This document shows positions 1 through 8,321 of a stretch of 64,000 bases of DNA, in pieces (the stretch's first letter is position 1; each line of letters opens with the position of its first letter). Origin of the DNA: Bifidobacterium parmae (GTDB lineage Bacteria; Actinomycetota; Actinomycetes; Actinomycetales; Bifidobacteriaceae); assembly GCF_002860365.1 (NCBI RefSeq), contig NZ_NMWT01000028.1, positions 62,001-126,000 of the forward strand, given 5' to 3'. A program made the position numbers and the translations under genes. The notes under the pieces are model-generated. The model worked only from the letters and a program-made list of their open reading frames with translations, was not told the origin of the DNA and did not search any database.

Positions 1-999
1 CCCGATCTCGAACATGTCACCGTCCCCGCCTATGTGGTGGCCAGCTGGACGCATCCGATCCATACCCGCAGCACACTCTCCGGATTCAAACGACTCGGGT
101 CGACGGACAAATGGCTGCGCATCCACGACACCCATGAATGGGGCGACCTCGACACCCGGGAGAACTGCGACGACCTGCGTCGCTTCTTCGACCACTATCT
201 CAAGGGCATCGACAACGGGTGGGAGCGGGCGCCGCGCGTACGCTATTCGCGGCTTGACGTGGGAGCCAAACACAACCTGTTCTCCACGTCCGACGACTAT
301 CCCTGCGTGCGGACCGAAACGATGGCACTGTACCTGAACGCCTCGGACGGCACTATGAACGAGCAAAAGGCCGCACTGGAATCCAGCGCCGAATACGATG
401 CCGTCAGTCGTGACATGAGCGCCGTCGCACGCTTCGAATACCGGATTCCCCGGGACATGGAAATCCACGGGCCGCTCAATGCCCGCCTATGGATGAGCAC
501 CGACGCCGGCGACGACATGGATCTGTTCGCCCAGCTGTACAAGAAGGACGCGAAGGGCAAAGTGCTGTACCACGTGGTCTTCCCCGGCTTGGAGAAGAAA
601 CTGCGCATGATGATAGCGCTCACGCCGAAAGGCAAGCAGCTTCCCGGCGGGCCGATCTACGTCGGTCCCAACGGCCGGCTGCGCGCCTCGCACCGCGAAC
701 TCGATACGAAACGATCGACGCCGACCGAACCATACATGACCTATACGAACCCGCAACCGGTCACCCCGTTCGTACCGGTGCAGATCGATCTGGGATTATG
801 GCCGACCGATATGCTCCTGCATGAAGGAGAGACCCTGGTGCTGGAGATCGGAGGACATGCCTGCGGTCCGGTAGCCGAGGCCCGCGCCAGCGATGAAGCG
901 CCGGACGCACAGCTGCCCACCGTCAATCAGGGCAGGCACACCGTGCATACGGGCGGCGTCTGCGACAGCGTCCTGCTCATGCCGATCGCAAAACCGTGA
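1..999 (+). CDS. CocE/NonD-family (X-Pro dipeptidyl-peptidase-like) hydrolase, 5' truncated by window edge
   Basis: This is the C-terminal part of a serine hydrolase of the CocE/NonD/PepX class; the frame is open from base 1, so the N-terminus lies outside the window. The visible part starts in the end of the alpha/beta-hydrolase core (VVASWTHPIHTRS, then FFDHYLKGIDNG, typical just after the catalytic His region). It continues into the jelly-roll C-terminal domain (FEYRIPRDMEIHGPLNARLW, then MLLHEGETLVLEIGGHACGP). Family members cleave esters, amides or X-Pro dipeptides; the substrate cannot be told from this part. It converges on the island at a 17-bp terminator hairpin. Family call is secure, specificity unknown. 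Confidence 0.85.
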   Translation, partial: PDLEHVTVPAYVVASWTHPIHTRSTLSGFKRLGSTDKWLRIHDTHEWGDLDTRENCDDLRRFFDHYLKGIDNGWERAPRVRYSRLDVGAKHNLFSTSDDYPCVRTETMALYLNASDGTMNEQKAALESSAEYDAVSRDMSAVARFEYRIPRDMEIHGPLNARLWMSTDAGDDMDLFAQLYKKDAKGKVLYHVVFPGLEKKLRMMIALTPKGKQLPGGPIYVGPNGRLRASHRELDTKRSTPTEPYMTYTNPQPVTPFVPVQIDLGLWPTDMLLHEGETLVLEIGGHACGPVAEARASDEAPDAQLPTVNQGRHTVHTGGVCDSVLLMPIAKP

Positions 1000-1032
1000 T
1001 ATCGAACCGAGAAGCTCCGCATGGCGAAATAA

Positions 1033-1071
1033 CCGGGGGCCTTGGAATCGCTTGGATTCCAAGGCCCCCGG
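1033..1071. terminator. Perfect 17-bp hairpin, displaced ychF terminator (copy A)
   Basis: Arms 1033-1049 and 1055-1071 are perfectly complementary around a 5-nt loop (gcttg). The hairpin separates the convergent hydrolase from the island. Its core CCTTGGAA...TTCCAAGG recurs behind the intact ychF (17898-17928) and at 16681-16705, so it is probably the original ychF terminator pushed away by integration. Confidence 0.85.
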
Positions 1072-1110
1072 CACTATTCGTCAATCACTTGCTCACGTTA
1101 AACTTCAGAT
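1072..1110 (-). other. Left attachment-site copy (A): displaced ychF 3' tail
   Basis: The block GGCACTATTCGTCAATCACTT and the following GCTCACGTTAAACTT match the end of the real ychF at 17931-17965 with few substitutions. On the minus strand it supplies the last codons (KFNVSK, stop) of the phage connector gene, so the junction falls inside that reading frame. The exact crossover point cannot be fixed from one sequence. Confidence 0.75.
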
Positions 1111-1477
1111 CGATGCTCCACATGCGCTGCACGCCCACGCCGAGCGACCGTTTCTCCGATTTCGTCAGATACAGGTCCCCGTCCGGGTTGCTGTACGAGA
1201 GCGATTCGGAGAAGCCGTTCGCGGTCTGCGTGCCCTGGGACACGCCCGCCTGGTCGGCGTTGAGCATGGCGCGTTTGACCATCTGGCAGGTGACGCGCCT
1301 CAACGTCGCCGGGGACGCCTGCGCCCACAGGGGGCAGTCGGTCATGATCTTGTCCGACGCGTCCTCCAGCAGCACGCCGGCCGTCACCCGCTCGTCCCGC
1401 GTCAACGGCCTCCATCGGGATTCGAGTTCGGAGACGAGCGCGAACGGCGGCGCCGGCGTGGGATTGTCGTCCGCCAT
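1085..1477 (-). CDS. Phage head-tail connector (Gp15/Gp19/Gp42-like)
   Basis: A 130-aa protein resembling Gp19/Gp15/Gp42-family connectors, which sit under the portal and join head to tail. Family-like features are ELESRWRPLTRDERVTAG near residue 20, a small helical middle, LSYSNPDGDLYLTKSEKRSLG near the C-terminus, and an SID motif where family members normally end. The last residues, KFNVSK, are identical to the end of host YchF because the attachment-site repeat overlaps the 3' end of this frame. It is the last gene of the head cluster, 10 bp from the fibre gene. No tail gene follows, so the virion either gets its tail from a helper or is not made. Confidence 0.75.
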   Translation of the reverse strand: MADDNPTPAPPFALVSELESRWRPLTRDERVTAGVLLEDASDKIMTDCPLWAQASPATLRRVTCQMVKRAMLNADQAGVSQGTQTANGFSESLSYSNPDGDLYLTKSEKRSLGVGVQRMWSIDLKFNVSK

Positions 1478-1487
1478 GACGGCCTCC

Positions 1488-1898
1488 TTACTTGGGGGCG
1501 ATCACGCCGGCCGCGCGCAATTGGGTGAGCAGCCCGTTGAACGCGGACGCCAGCGCCGCCGCGTCCGCGTCCGCCGCCACGTTCGGCACGGCCGCGCCCT
1601 GCTTCACGCCGCCCAGCGCGGTCGCCGTGGCGGCCGGCAGCGTGTACGCGGCAGGCAGCACGCCCTTCGCGAGCTTCGCCGCCGTGACCTGCCCGTCGCC
1701 GATCGCCGCCGTGTTCACGGCGCCGGCCGCGAGCATGTCCGAGGTGATGGAACCATCGGCCGGCGTGGAGCCGGCCGTCAGGTCGACGGGATTGCCGTCC
1801 GCGTCGACGAACACGGCTTCGGCGACGCCGTCATAGGGGGCGATGCGGTCGGCCGCGTCGGCGGCCGGGATCGCGTGAATCTTGAACGTCATGGTCAT
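1488..1898 (-). CDS. Phage head fibre / capsid decoration-like protein
   Basis: A 136-aa protein; a start two codons in (MTFKI) is equally possible. The N-terminal part has short beta-prone segments (AEAVFVDADGNPVDL). The middle is a collagen-like or beta-helical repeat typical of phage fibres (TSDMLAAGAVNTAAIGDGQ, then VTAAKLAKGV). The end ALGGVKQGAAVPNVAADAD followed by FNGLLTQLRAAGVIA matches the C-terminal signature of head fibre (Phage_fiber_2-type) proteins. It lies 4 bp after the major capsid gene, where decoration proteins usually sit. The role is inferred from motif and position. Confidence 0.65.
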   Translation of the reverse strand: MTMTFKIHAIPAADAADRIAPYDGVAEAVFVDADGNPVDLTAGSTPADGSITSDMLAAGAVNTAAIGDGQVTAAKLAKGVLPAAYTLPAATATALGGVKQGAAVPNVAADADAAALASAFNGLLTQLRAAGVIAPK

Positions 1899-1902
1899 CG
1901 CC

Positions 1903-2784
1903 TCACTTGGTGAGCAGGACGAAGCGGTTGATGTCGCGCACGCGGAAGCCGAACTCCATCTCGATGCGCACGGCGAACATGTTCTGCTCCCACAGGTTCA
2001 CGGGCTGGCCGTCGATGGTGATGGTCGACTGGTCGCTGATGGAGGTCTGGATGCCTTCGGGGGTGCCCCATGCGGCGGACGCGAATTCTCCGGCCACGCC
2101 CACGATCTCCGGGGTCGCGGTCTCGCCCGTGCCGGCGGGCACGTGCACGCCCTTGCTGATGTAGGTGCGGTTGCCGAGCACGGTGTTCACGTCGGATTCG
2201 CCCATGCTGCCGAGGAACAGGGGACGGCCGTTGTTGTCGGTCGCCTGGCGCAGGATCGAGCGGCCCTGCGGGCTCAGGGCCCAGCCGTCCACGGTTCCGT
2301 CGGCGGCGGTGACCTTGTCGTCCGCGTCGTTCAGGCTCTTCCACACGGTCTTGCCGAGCTGCACCTGCGGGGCGGAGGCGAGCGTGTCGAAGTCCGCGCC
2401 CGGAGTCGTGCCCAGCCCCATGATGGTCTGGTCGATCTTGCGGGCGATCGCGGAGGGGCCCTTGGCGACGACCTGCGCGTACAGGGCCTCGAAGTCGCGG
2501 CGGAACTGGTTGGAGAACGGCATGATGACCGCGATGGTGTACGGCACCATGTCCTTCTTGGAGAAGCCGACGCCGCTCTTCGGCTTGACGGCGCCCTCGG
2601 CGACCCAGTCGGCTTCCGGGTCACCGGTGATGATGGGCACGCGCACGCCCTTGCCGGGGAGGTTGATCTGCGGGACGAGCTGCATAAACGCGCTCTGGTA
2701 GGTGGCAGTCTGCCAGATCTCCGCCTGGGTCTCCGGGGTCAGGTCGAGACCGCCGGATTGACGGTTCATAGTCGGATCGGCCAT
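1903..2784 (-). CDS. Major capsid protein (HK97-fold type)
   Basis: A 293-aa protein whose start is chosen at 2784, behind a GAAAGGAGC ribosome site. It is typical of short HK97-fold capsid proteins. The N-arm (TAEIWQ-like, residues 15-30) is followed by the E-loop region VPIITGDPEADWVAEGAVKP and by SGVGFSKKDMVPYTIAVIMP, the commonest motif of actinophage and Firmicutes capsids. The P-domain helix FSNQFRRDFEA comes next, and the C-terminus has VRIEMEFGFRVRDINRFVLL. No N-terminal protease domain is visible, which fits a separate scaffold gene upstream. It would form the shell packaged by the TerL encoded at 6575-7921. Confidence 0.88.
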   Translation of the reverse strand: MADPTMNRQSGGLDLTPETQAEIWQTATYQSAFMQLVPQINLPGKGVRVPIITGDPEADWVAEGAVKPKSGVGFSKKDMVPYTIAVIMPFSNQFRRDFEALYAQVVAKGPSAIARKIDQTIMGLGTTPGADFDTLASAPQVQLGKTVWKSLNDADDKVTAADGTVDGWALSPQGRSILRQATDNNGRPLFLGSMGESDVNTVLGNRTYISKGVHVPAGTGETATPEIVGVAGEFASAAWGTPEGIQTSISDQSTITIDGQPVNLWEQNMFAVRIEMEFGFRVRDINRFVLLTK

Positions 2785-2827
2785 GATATGTTGCTCCTTT
2801 CGAGCTGGTTGTTTTCGATGATGGGGG

Positions 2828-3346
2828 TTAGTAGCCGGCTTTCGCCATGGCTTCGGCGAAGTCCTTGGCGTTGTCGCGCGGGATCTTCCCGGAGGCTTCG
2901 GTGCTGCGCGCCTGGTCGAGGCGGGCGTACGGGCGGAAGACCTGCATGAGCTTCTGCGCGTACGCGTCGATCTGCTCCTCGTCGTCGCCGACCATGAGGA
3001 TGGTCGGGTCGGCGATGCCGTACTTCGCCGCCACGGTGGAACGGATGCCTGCAATCTTCTGCTCATGCTCGGCCTGCTCGACCTTGGCGCGCAGCTCGGC
3101 GGTCTCGGCCTTGGACTTCTCCAGTTCCGACTGGAGCGTGTCGGCTTCGCCGGCCCGGCGCTTCACATCGTCGTAGTCGGCGTGCTTCGCACGCTCCCGC
3201 GCCAAACGGTCCTTGACGATACGGTTCACATCGTCTTCGGAGTACGAACGCGACCGCTGCTCCGGCTCCTTGGGAGCGGGGGACGTGACGGTGTCGTCCT
3301 GATGCTCCTGTGCCTGCGACTGGTTGTCTGACTGGTCTTCTGCCAT
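2828..3346 (-). CDS. Phage scaffolding protein
   Basis: A 172-aa, highly charged protein. The order is an acidic disordered N-terminus (residues 1-35), then YSEDDVNRIVKDRLARERAK (the usual actinophage/Firmicutes scaffold start), then a coiled coil (about 60-95, GEADTLQSELEKSKAETAEL), then a C-terminal segment for capsid contact. Scaffold proteins guide procapsid assembly and leave before maturation. Its position directly upstream of the capsid gene supports the call. The start at 3346 removes a low-complexity upstream extension and has AAGGAG before it. Confidence 0.8.
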   Translation of the reverse strand: MAEDQSDNQSQAQEHQDDTVTSPAPKEPEQRSRSYSEDDVNRIVKDRLARERAKHADYDDVKRRAGEADTLQSELEKSKAETAELRAKVEQAEHEQKIAGIRSTVAAKYGIADPTILMVGDDEEQIDAYAQKLMQVFRPYARLDQARSTEASGKIPRDNAKDFAEAMAKAGY

Positions 3347-3475
3347 GGGATACGGCTCCTTGTGGTTAGGGGTTTCCGCGCTGACGTCGCGCGTGGACGG
3401 CCATTCTTGTTGTGATGCGCATGGCTGCGCCCACCCGCACGGGATGCGGGTGTGAAATCCGTGGAATATGAGAAA

Positions 3476-3496
3476 AGCCACTCGAATCGAGTGGCT
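3476..3496 (-). terminator. Rho-independent terminator after the immunity-like gene
   Basis: Arms 3476-3485 and 3487-3496 pair (AGCCACTCGA/TCGAGTGGCT), and the minus strand continues into TTTTCTCAT. It lies 20 bp past the stop of the gene at 3516, so it ends the terminase-portal-MuF-immunity unit. Scaffold and capsid would then need read-through or their own promoter in 3347-3475. Confidence 0.75.
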
Positions 3497-3515
3497 TCAT
3501 GCTGTCTTGATGCGG

Positions 3516-3824
3516 TCAGTCGAGCGGGACGATCTCGGTGCTGCGGTTCTGCAGGTATTCGTGGAATTCCTGGCTTTCCTCGCGGAACACGTCGTCCTCC
3601 TCCCGTAGGAGCGTGAACAAGGGGGTGATGGATGCGGGGTTGATTCCCTGTTCCATGATGGATTCGCAGCAGGTTTCGACCGCCATGCCCGGGCCGTCGT
3701 GGTCGAGCAGGTCTTGGGCGAGGTCGGCGTCATAGGAGTCGCCGTGCCGGCGCAGTAGGGAGATCATGGCGGCGGCGAGCTGTTCGTGATGCTGATAGGC
3801 GAGGCTTACCTGGTTGAACCCCAT
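3516..3824 (-). CDS. Probable immunity protein for the MuF-EndoU toxin (MafI-like)
   Basis: A 102-aa, strongly acidic soluble protein with no phage structural motif. It starts 2 bp after the stop of the MuF-EndoU gene and ends at a terminator, the position expected of a cognate immunity gene. The stretch LAQDLLDHDGPGMAVETCCE resembles the helical core of MafI-type immunity proteins (a D/E-x-G-x-A-x-E pattern after a long helix). The function is inferred from adjacency, acidity and this weak motif. An uncharacterised head-morphogenesis protein is the alternative. Confidence 0.6.
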   Translation of the reverse strand: MGFNQVSLAYQHHEQLAAAMISLLRRHGDSYDADLAQDLLDHDGPGMAVETCCESIMEQGINPASITPLFTLLREEDDVFREESQEFHEYLQNRSTEIVPLD

Positions 3825-3826
3825 GA

Positions 3827-5134
3827 CTACTCCTTCCTGACCGGGAACATGCTGGTGACGCGGGCTGTTCCTTTGCCTGCCTTGGCGAACGCCACTTTGA
3901 TTTCGATGCCATCGATTGTACCCGAGACGGTGCCACGGTTCTTGCCTTCGGCGAGGAGCTGTGTGATGAACGCACGGTTCTCCTTCGAATCAAGAATCGT
4001 GATGCCGGCGTCCCGGATGTCGTCGGCCGTCCAGTGTTCGGGGAACTCGACGGTCTTCCCCGGGTTCTGCCAACCGTACCCGTGCAGGTGGCCGCCGCCG
4101 TCGTCCGACCCGTAGAGGATGTGGTTCCATTCCTTGGCGCGTATGGTCAACGGCAGGTCGGACGGCCATTCCGGGGCTTCGGCTGGTGTCGGGGGTGGGA
4201 TGAGGTCGAGCGGGGAACGGGTGAAGCTGTGCGCGTGCATGGCCTTGACACGGTTCGCGCGCCAGATGCCATATCGGAGACTGTTGTCCTTGGTGAATTT
4301 CGCGTCGTCCTTGAACACGCCATCGGTGAGGGCCTTCGGGTAAAGACGGCGCATTTCGGCGCAGATCGCATCGCTGGACGTGTCCGGCGCCTTGTTCTTC
4401 GCCGCCTCGTACATGGACATGTAGTATTCGGGGTTGTACGCATTGAACTTGTACACGCCCCAACTCGGGATGATCCGGCAATCGTCCCCCGTGTGGAACG
4501 GCTTGAATTTGCCGGCGGTCTCCTCGCTGGAATAGTCGAAGCCTCGGGACGCGCACATGACGCAGAACGCGCACGTATACGAGCCGGTCGGCACTCGCGC
4601 GTATTTCGGCCGTGTCGGGTCCACGGCGGCACTGCGTTCGACGGTGAGCCGGGCGGTCGTCCTGACCAGCTCCTTCGCGTACCGATAGGCGTCCATGTAC
4701 TTGTCAACGGTGAAACTGGGCCATAGGTCGTCGATAGTCTTACCGGCCCGTGACCGTCCCTCCATGACCTGCTTGTAGGTCAGACCGTTGAAATCGGTGT
4801 TCGCGAAGCCGCCCTCGATCTGCCAGACGGCACGGTCGGCGTCAATGCTCGCCGGAGTGAACGCGGGGAAATCCACTCCCATGTACCTTGACCATGTGTC
4901 GCGTACGCTCTGGTAGTAGGAGGCCGTCAACTCGTTGGAAGCCTCCGCGTATTGGACCATGGCCTGTTTGACGAGTTCGGGTGATTCCCCGTCCCATACC
5001 ATGCCGGATGCGAGATTGCCCGCTTCCAGCTCCAGTCGGGAAAGCGTGTCCACGTAGTCGTCGTACAGGTCATTCAGCTCCTGTTCCAGTTGCTGGCGTT
5101 TCTCCGCCGGCAGGTTCAGGCTGTCGTAGTACAT
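3827..5134 (-). CDS. MuF-type minor capsid protein fused to a C-terminal EndoU-like nuclease
   Basis: A 435-aa protein. Residues 1-290 resemble the MuF/VG15 minor head proteins that attach to the portal and can be ejected with DNA: a helical N-terminus (QQLEQELNDLYDDYVDTLSR) and a Cys cluster, YTCAFCVMCASRG, with GDDCRIIP further on. The last ~105 residues have the bacterial EndoU pattern: EWNHILYGSDDGGGHLHG, GKTVEFPEHW, then a strand-rich end (GTIDGIEIKVAFAKAGKG). EndoU domains are metal-independent RNases that rely on paired histidines. MuF-toxin fusions are known from temperate phages. The gene overlaps the portal gene by 65 bp and is followed by an immunity candidate. The MuF call is firm; the EndoU call rests on the HILYG and GGGH motifs. 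Confidence 0.78.
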   Translation of the reverse strand: MYYDSLNLPAEKRQQLEQELNDLYDDYVDTLSRLELEAGNLASGMVWDGESPELVKQAMVQYAEASNELTASYYQSVRDTWSRYMGVDFPAFTPASIDADRAVWQIEGGFANTDFNGLTYKQVMEGRSRAGKTIDDLWPSFTVDKYMDAYRYAKELVRTTARLTVERSAAVDPTRPKYARVPTGSYTCAFCVMCASRGFDYSSEETAGKFKPFHTGDDCRIIPSWGVYKFNAYNPEYYMSMYEAAKNKAPDTSSDAICAEMRRLYPKALTDGVFKDDAKFTKDNSLRYGIWRANRVKAMHAHSFTRSPLDLIPPPTPAEAPEWPSDLPLTIRAKEWNHILYGSDDGGGHLHGYGWQNPGKTVEFPEHWTADDIRDAGITILDSKENRAFITQLLAEGKNRGTVSGTIDGIEIKVAFAKAGKGTARVTSMFPVRKE

Positions 5135-6578
5135 TCACGCCTCCGACCGTGTTCCCTGCTCTGATGTTGTCGATGATCTTCGACGCGTTCGTCCTGCGTT
5201 GGTCGGCCTTCAGGCGGATGATTTCGCTGCGGCTCAACCCGGCGCGGGTCATGCCCACGTCGCTGTCGCCGAACCCGGTGATGGAGCCGGCGAGCTTGCT
5301 GTACGCGTCGGCGCTCATGCTCGTCGCGGGCATGCTCGGGTTCATCCAATCGACCTGGAGCTTGAGCAGATCCGCCTCGTCGACGGACGGATCGCGCATG
5401 CGCACCGCCATGCGGATCGTCTCGAGGATGCTGTCGCCGAAATCCCTGTCCGCGTGACGGGCCTCGATGATGAGGTCCTCGCGTTGGGCTTCCGTCGCTT
5501 CGGCGCTGGTCGGGTTCGAGTCCGATACCACGCCGAGGCTGGAGGCGGGGATGTTGACCGCGGCGGCGAACATCGCCGCCCAGGATTTCAGCATCGTCAG
5601 ATGCGGGTCCATGGTCGACGCGGACAGCTGCACCACCGAAGGTGTGTCCCCGTCGATGTCCTTGCTGATTGCGTTCCAGCGGCCCATGTACAGGCCCAAG
5701 GCCTGGTCGCCGCTCATGGAGGCGATGTCCTCGCTGACGCCGAGCAGCAGGATCTTCGGGAACGAGTAGAATTCCGCGTTGCCTTCGGCGCGGCAGATGG
5801 TGCGGTTGGCGCCGTCGATGATGCGCATGGCGTCGCGGCTGATGCGGGAACGTCCGAACGGTTTGATCTGCGTGGGATTGTAGGCGAGACGGAACGCCAT
5901 GCACCGGCCGCCCACGGTCGGCTCGGGCGTGGCATCCTGCGGGATGGCCCACACGCCGTCACGTCGCTCGATGAGGATGTTCCGTTCGGGCATGTAGAGC
6001 ATCAGGCCGGTGGCGTTGCCGTGCTTGTCCTGGTCGCAGATGCTCATGCACGCCTTGATGCGCCGGTTCGGGTAGTCCCATATCGCCGCTGACGCTTCGG
6101 TCGTGTGGGTGCGGATCGTCGGCTGTCCGTCGGCCGCGCGGCCGACGGTGAGGAACGAGCATCCGTGGATGAGGGCGGTCTGGATCGCCTGCTGCAGCAC
6201 GCTCGTGAACCTGATGGACGCCATGAAATCCTGCAGGCCGAACGGGTCGTCCATGCCGGGGGCGACGAACCCCTCGAACACGCACAGCTCCATGAGCATG
6301 TCCACGGCCTTGCGAGCCCACCCCAAAGGAGTGTAGTTCGCGGTGATCGATTTCGGCATCGTCAATCCGAAATCCTTCAACGGCTCCTTGGCCTCGTAGT
6401 ATGCGGTGAGCGTGGCGTTGCGCCCGGCATGGCGCGTCCACGTGTCGCACAGTTCCGCGAGCAGTGCGTTCTCGGTGTCCGACAGGCCTTCGACATGCGA
6501 GGGGGCGAGCAGCTTGAGCGCGGCCGCATGGCCGCCACCGGTCCAGCCGTTCTGTGACATGGTGATTTCCGGCATCAT
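5070..6578 (-). CDS. Phage portal protein (SPP1 Gp6-like)
   Basis: A 502-aa portal, the usual length for SPP1 Gp6-type portals. It forms the dodecameric ring at the DNA-packaging vertex that binds TerL. The start MMPEITMSQ at 6578 overlaps the terminase stop (ATGATG/TGA), indicating translational coupling. Recognisable parts are YYEAKEPLKDFGLTMPKSI followed by GWARKAVDML (clip and stem entry), a central region with FGRSRISRDAMRIIDGANRT, and NIPASSLGVVSDSNPTSAEA followed by EAQREDLI (crown helices). The same reading frame stays open far into the terminase gene, but that upstream part is an antisense-like shadow rich in Arg and is not portal. Confidence 0.88.
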   Translation of the reverse strand: MMPEITMSQNGWTGGGHAAALKLLAPSHVEGLSDTENALLAELCDTWTRHAGRNATLTAYYEAKEPLKDFGLTMPKSITANYTPLGWARKAVDMLMELCVFEGFVAPGMDDPFGLQDFMASIRFTSVLQQAIQTALIHGCSFLTVGRAADGQPTIRTHTTEASAAIWDYPNRRIKACMSICDQDKHGNATGLMLYMPERNILIERRDGVWAIPQDATPEPTVGGRCMAFRLAYNPTQIKPFGRSRISRDAMRIIDGANRTICRAEGNAEFYSFPKILLLGVSEDIASMSGDQALGLYMGRWNAISKDIDGDTPSVVQLSASTMDPHLTMLKSWAAMFAAAVNIPASSLGVVSDSNPTSAEATEAQREDLIIEARHADRDFGDSILETIRMAVRMRDPSVDEADLLKLQVDWMNPSMPATSMSADAYSKLAGSITGFGDSDVGMTRAGLSRSEIIRLKADQRRTNASKIIDNIRAGNTVGGVNVLRQPEPAGGETPATGTGAE

Positions 6579-7921
6579 GCGCCTCCTATGATCTGGCGTC
6601 GGTTGGGGTTGCGTTTGGTGATGGTGGTGCCGTAGGCGGCGAGCGTGACGGCGACGAGGGGGCTGATGTCGATGTCGCCGCCGGTCTTGTTCCATCCGAA
6701 CGCGCCGGATTGGCCGATGGGTCGGGTGGTGGCGTTCAGGGCGGCCGTGTTCAACTGGGGCTGGTGGTCGGCGTCCAGGTGTTGGAGGGTGCCGGCGTGG
6801 ATCATGTCGAGCGTCCTTCCCGTGGCGGCGCCGAGGTCGCGCGTCTGCGTGATGGTCACCTTGATGTGTTGTTTCCGCAGGTCGGGGACGAGGCTCATGG
6901 CCGGCGACTGCGCGTCGATGACGACCGCGGTGTCGTCGTCGTGGCGGACGGCGGCGGCGATGGCGAGCGCCGACCTGTCGGGCGGCATGTCGAGCCCGTA
7001 GGCGACGCGGCCCTTGAGGTCGGGGGTCTCGACGGTGCCGGCGGCCCATTGTTTCGGGTCGATGGCGCTCGTGGTGGTGTCCTCGTCCCAGATGCCCAGA
7101 CCCTCGCGACGGAAGTTGTCCACGCCGCCCAGCATCTTGCGCATGCGCAGAATGGCCGTCTCTCTCGTGCGCTTCGGATAGCTTGGATTGGCCTTCGCCC
7201 ACTGCTCGTGGTCGTCGGGGTCGGCGTCGCGGTCGGCGGAGAATTCGACGTAGAGCATGCCGTCCGTGTGCGCGAGTCCGTCGGCGCGTTTCTGCGAGAA
7301 CTGTTCCGACGGGTCGCCGGGCTGGGGCGGGGTGCCCATCATCACGATCAGCGGGTTCGGGCTGACGTTCGTGGCGGGCACCATGTCGTTGAGCGCCTTG
7401 ACGGTGAGGATCTGCGCCTCGTCGAATATCTCCATGTCGACCGCGTCGAACCCTCGGCCGAAGCCCTGTTCGCGTGCGCCGAACATGATACGGCTGCCGT
7501 TGCGGAACGCGATCTCCTGCTGGCCGTTGGCGCGCCGGATGTGGTCGACGTAGGGGGTCATCTGCTTGTTGCGGGCGAAGCCGCACATCGTCTGGAACGT
7601 CTCGTCCGACGTTCTCGTGCGGTGCGCGGTCCACAGGACCTTGAGGTCCTTGCGGCCGGCGCACAGGATGAAGATCGCGCTGCCGATGGTGAACGTCTTG
7701 CCGACCTGACGGCATATCGAGATGACCGCGCCGCCCTCGCCGCACGCGTACAATCCGTCCTCGCGACGGCCGAACATGAGGTAGAGCAGGCCCTTCTGCC
7801 ACAGGTCGTATTCGATGCCCATACGCCTGGCGGCCTTCTCCACCTTTGGGAAGTCCGACGAGACGATGCCCGACGGGATGGACAGCACGCGGGCCAGTTC
7901 AGACAATCGACGTTCCGGCAT
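6575..7921 (-). CDS. Phage terminase large subunit
   Basis: A 448-aa DNA-packaging motor. The ATPase domain has a Walker A variant CRQVGKT (about residue 70) and a Walker B MEIFDEAQ (about residue 165) followed by a coupling motif near MMGTPP. The C-terminal nuclease domain of RNase H fold starts at GRVAYGLDMPPDRS, whose Asp would bind metal. It overlaps the TerS-like gene by 23 bp and the portal gene by 4 bp, so the packaging genes are coupled. The length is full for the family and no frame damage is seen, so packaging activity is plausible. Confidence 0.92.
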   Translation of the reverse strand: MPERRLSELARVLSIPSGIVSSDFPKVEKAARRMGIEYDLWQKGLLYLMFGRREDGLYACGEGGAVISICRQVGKTFTIGSAIFILCAGRKDLKVLWTAHRTRTSDETFQTMCGFARNKQMTPYVDHIRRANGQQEIAFRNGSRIMFGAREQGFGRGFDAVDMEIFDEAQILTVKALNDMVPATNVSPNPLIVMMGTPPQPGDPSEQFSQKRADGLAHTDGMLYVEFSADRDADPDDHEQWAKANPSYPKRTRETAILRMRKMLGGVDNFRREGLGIWDEDTTTSAIDPKQWAAGTVETPDLKGRVAYGLDMPPDRSALAIAAAVRHDDDTAVVIDAQSPAMSLVPDLRKQHIKVTITQTRDLGAATGRTLDMIHAGTLQHLDADHQPQLNTAALNATTRPIGQSGAFGWNKTGGDIDISPLVAVTLAAYGTTITKRNPNRRQIIGGA

Positions 7922-8306
7922 TCGTGTTCATCTCCATCGTGTCGTCGTCGAACAGGCTGCCGGCGCCGGACTGGGCTTCGAGTTCGCGGCACACGGCCAG
8001 ATACTGGCGGGACAAGGCCGGCAGGTCCGAGGCCCGCGTGTCCGGGTCGTCCAACGCCTTGCGGAGCACGTCGCGCGTATGCCGCAGCGCGTCCTCCATC
8101 GGCTCGTCCATCATCCGTTCGAACTCGCGCCGGTCGATCGCCGGCGACGGTTTCGCCTTCGGTTTCGGCTTGACGGGCTCGCCCTTCGCCTTGCGCGACC
8201 GGTACGCCTTCTGCTTGCACTTGGCGGAGCAGTATTCGGCGCCGGCGCGCACGTCCTTCGGCAGCTCACGGCCGCAGACAACGCAATTCCGGGTTTTCCC
8301 AGCCAT
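7899..8306 (-). CDS. Terminase small-subunit-like protein with N-terminal zinc finger
   Basis: A 135-aa protein. Residues 8-30 carry a treble-clef-like Cys set (CVVCGRELP, then YCSAKCKQKA), followed by a Lys/Pro linker. The C-terminal half (EDALRHTRDVLRKALDD, then SDLPALSRQYLAVCRELEAQ) matches the helical segment of actinophage small terminases. It would recognise the packaging start and recruit TerL, whose gene overlaps it. The repeated CGTTACCG stretch just upstream (8322-8356) could be its target. TerS proteins diverge fast, so the role rests largely on position. Confidence 0.65.
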   Translation of the reverse strand: MAGKTRNCVVCGRELPKDVRAGAEYCSAKCKQKAYRSRKAKGEPVKPKPKAKPSPAIDRREFERMMDEPMEDALRHTRDVLRKALDDPDTRASDLPALSRQYLAVCRELEAQSGAGSLFDDDTMEMNTNAGTSIV

Positions 8307-8321
8307 AACGCCTCCTTCGGG

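Noticed and set aside
6579-7802. Long upstream extension of the portal frame (to 910 aa)
   Set aside because: It is extremely Arg/His/Pro-rich and lies antiparallel in frame over the intact terminase gene; the portal starts at 6578 with a coupled start.
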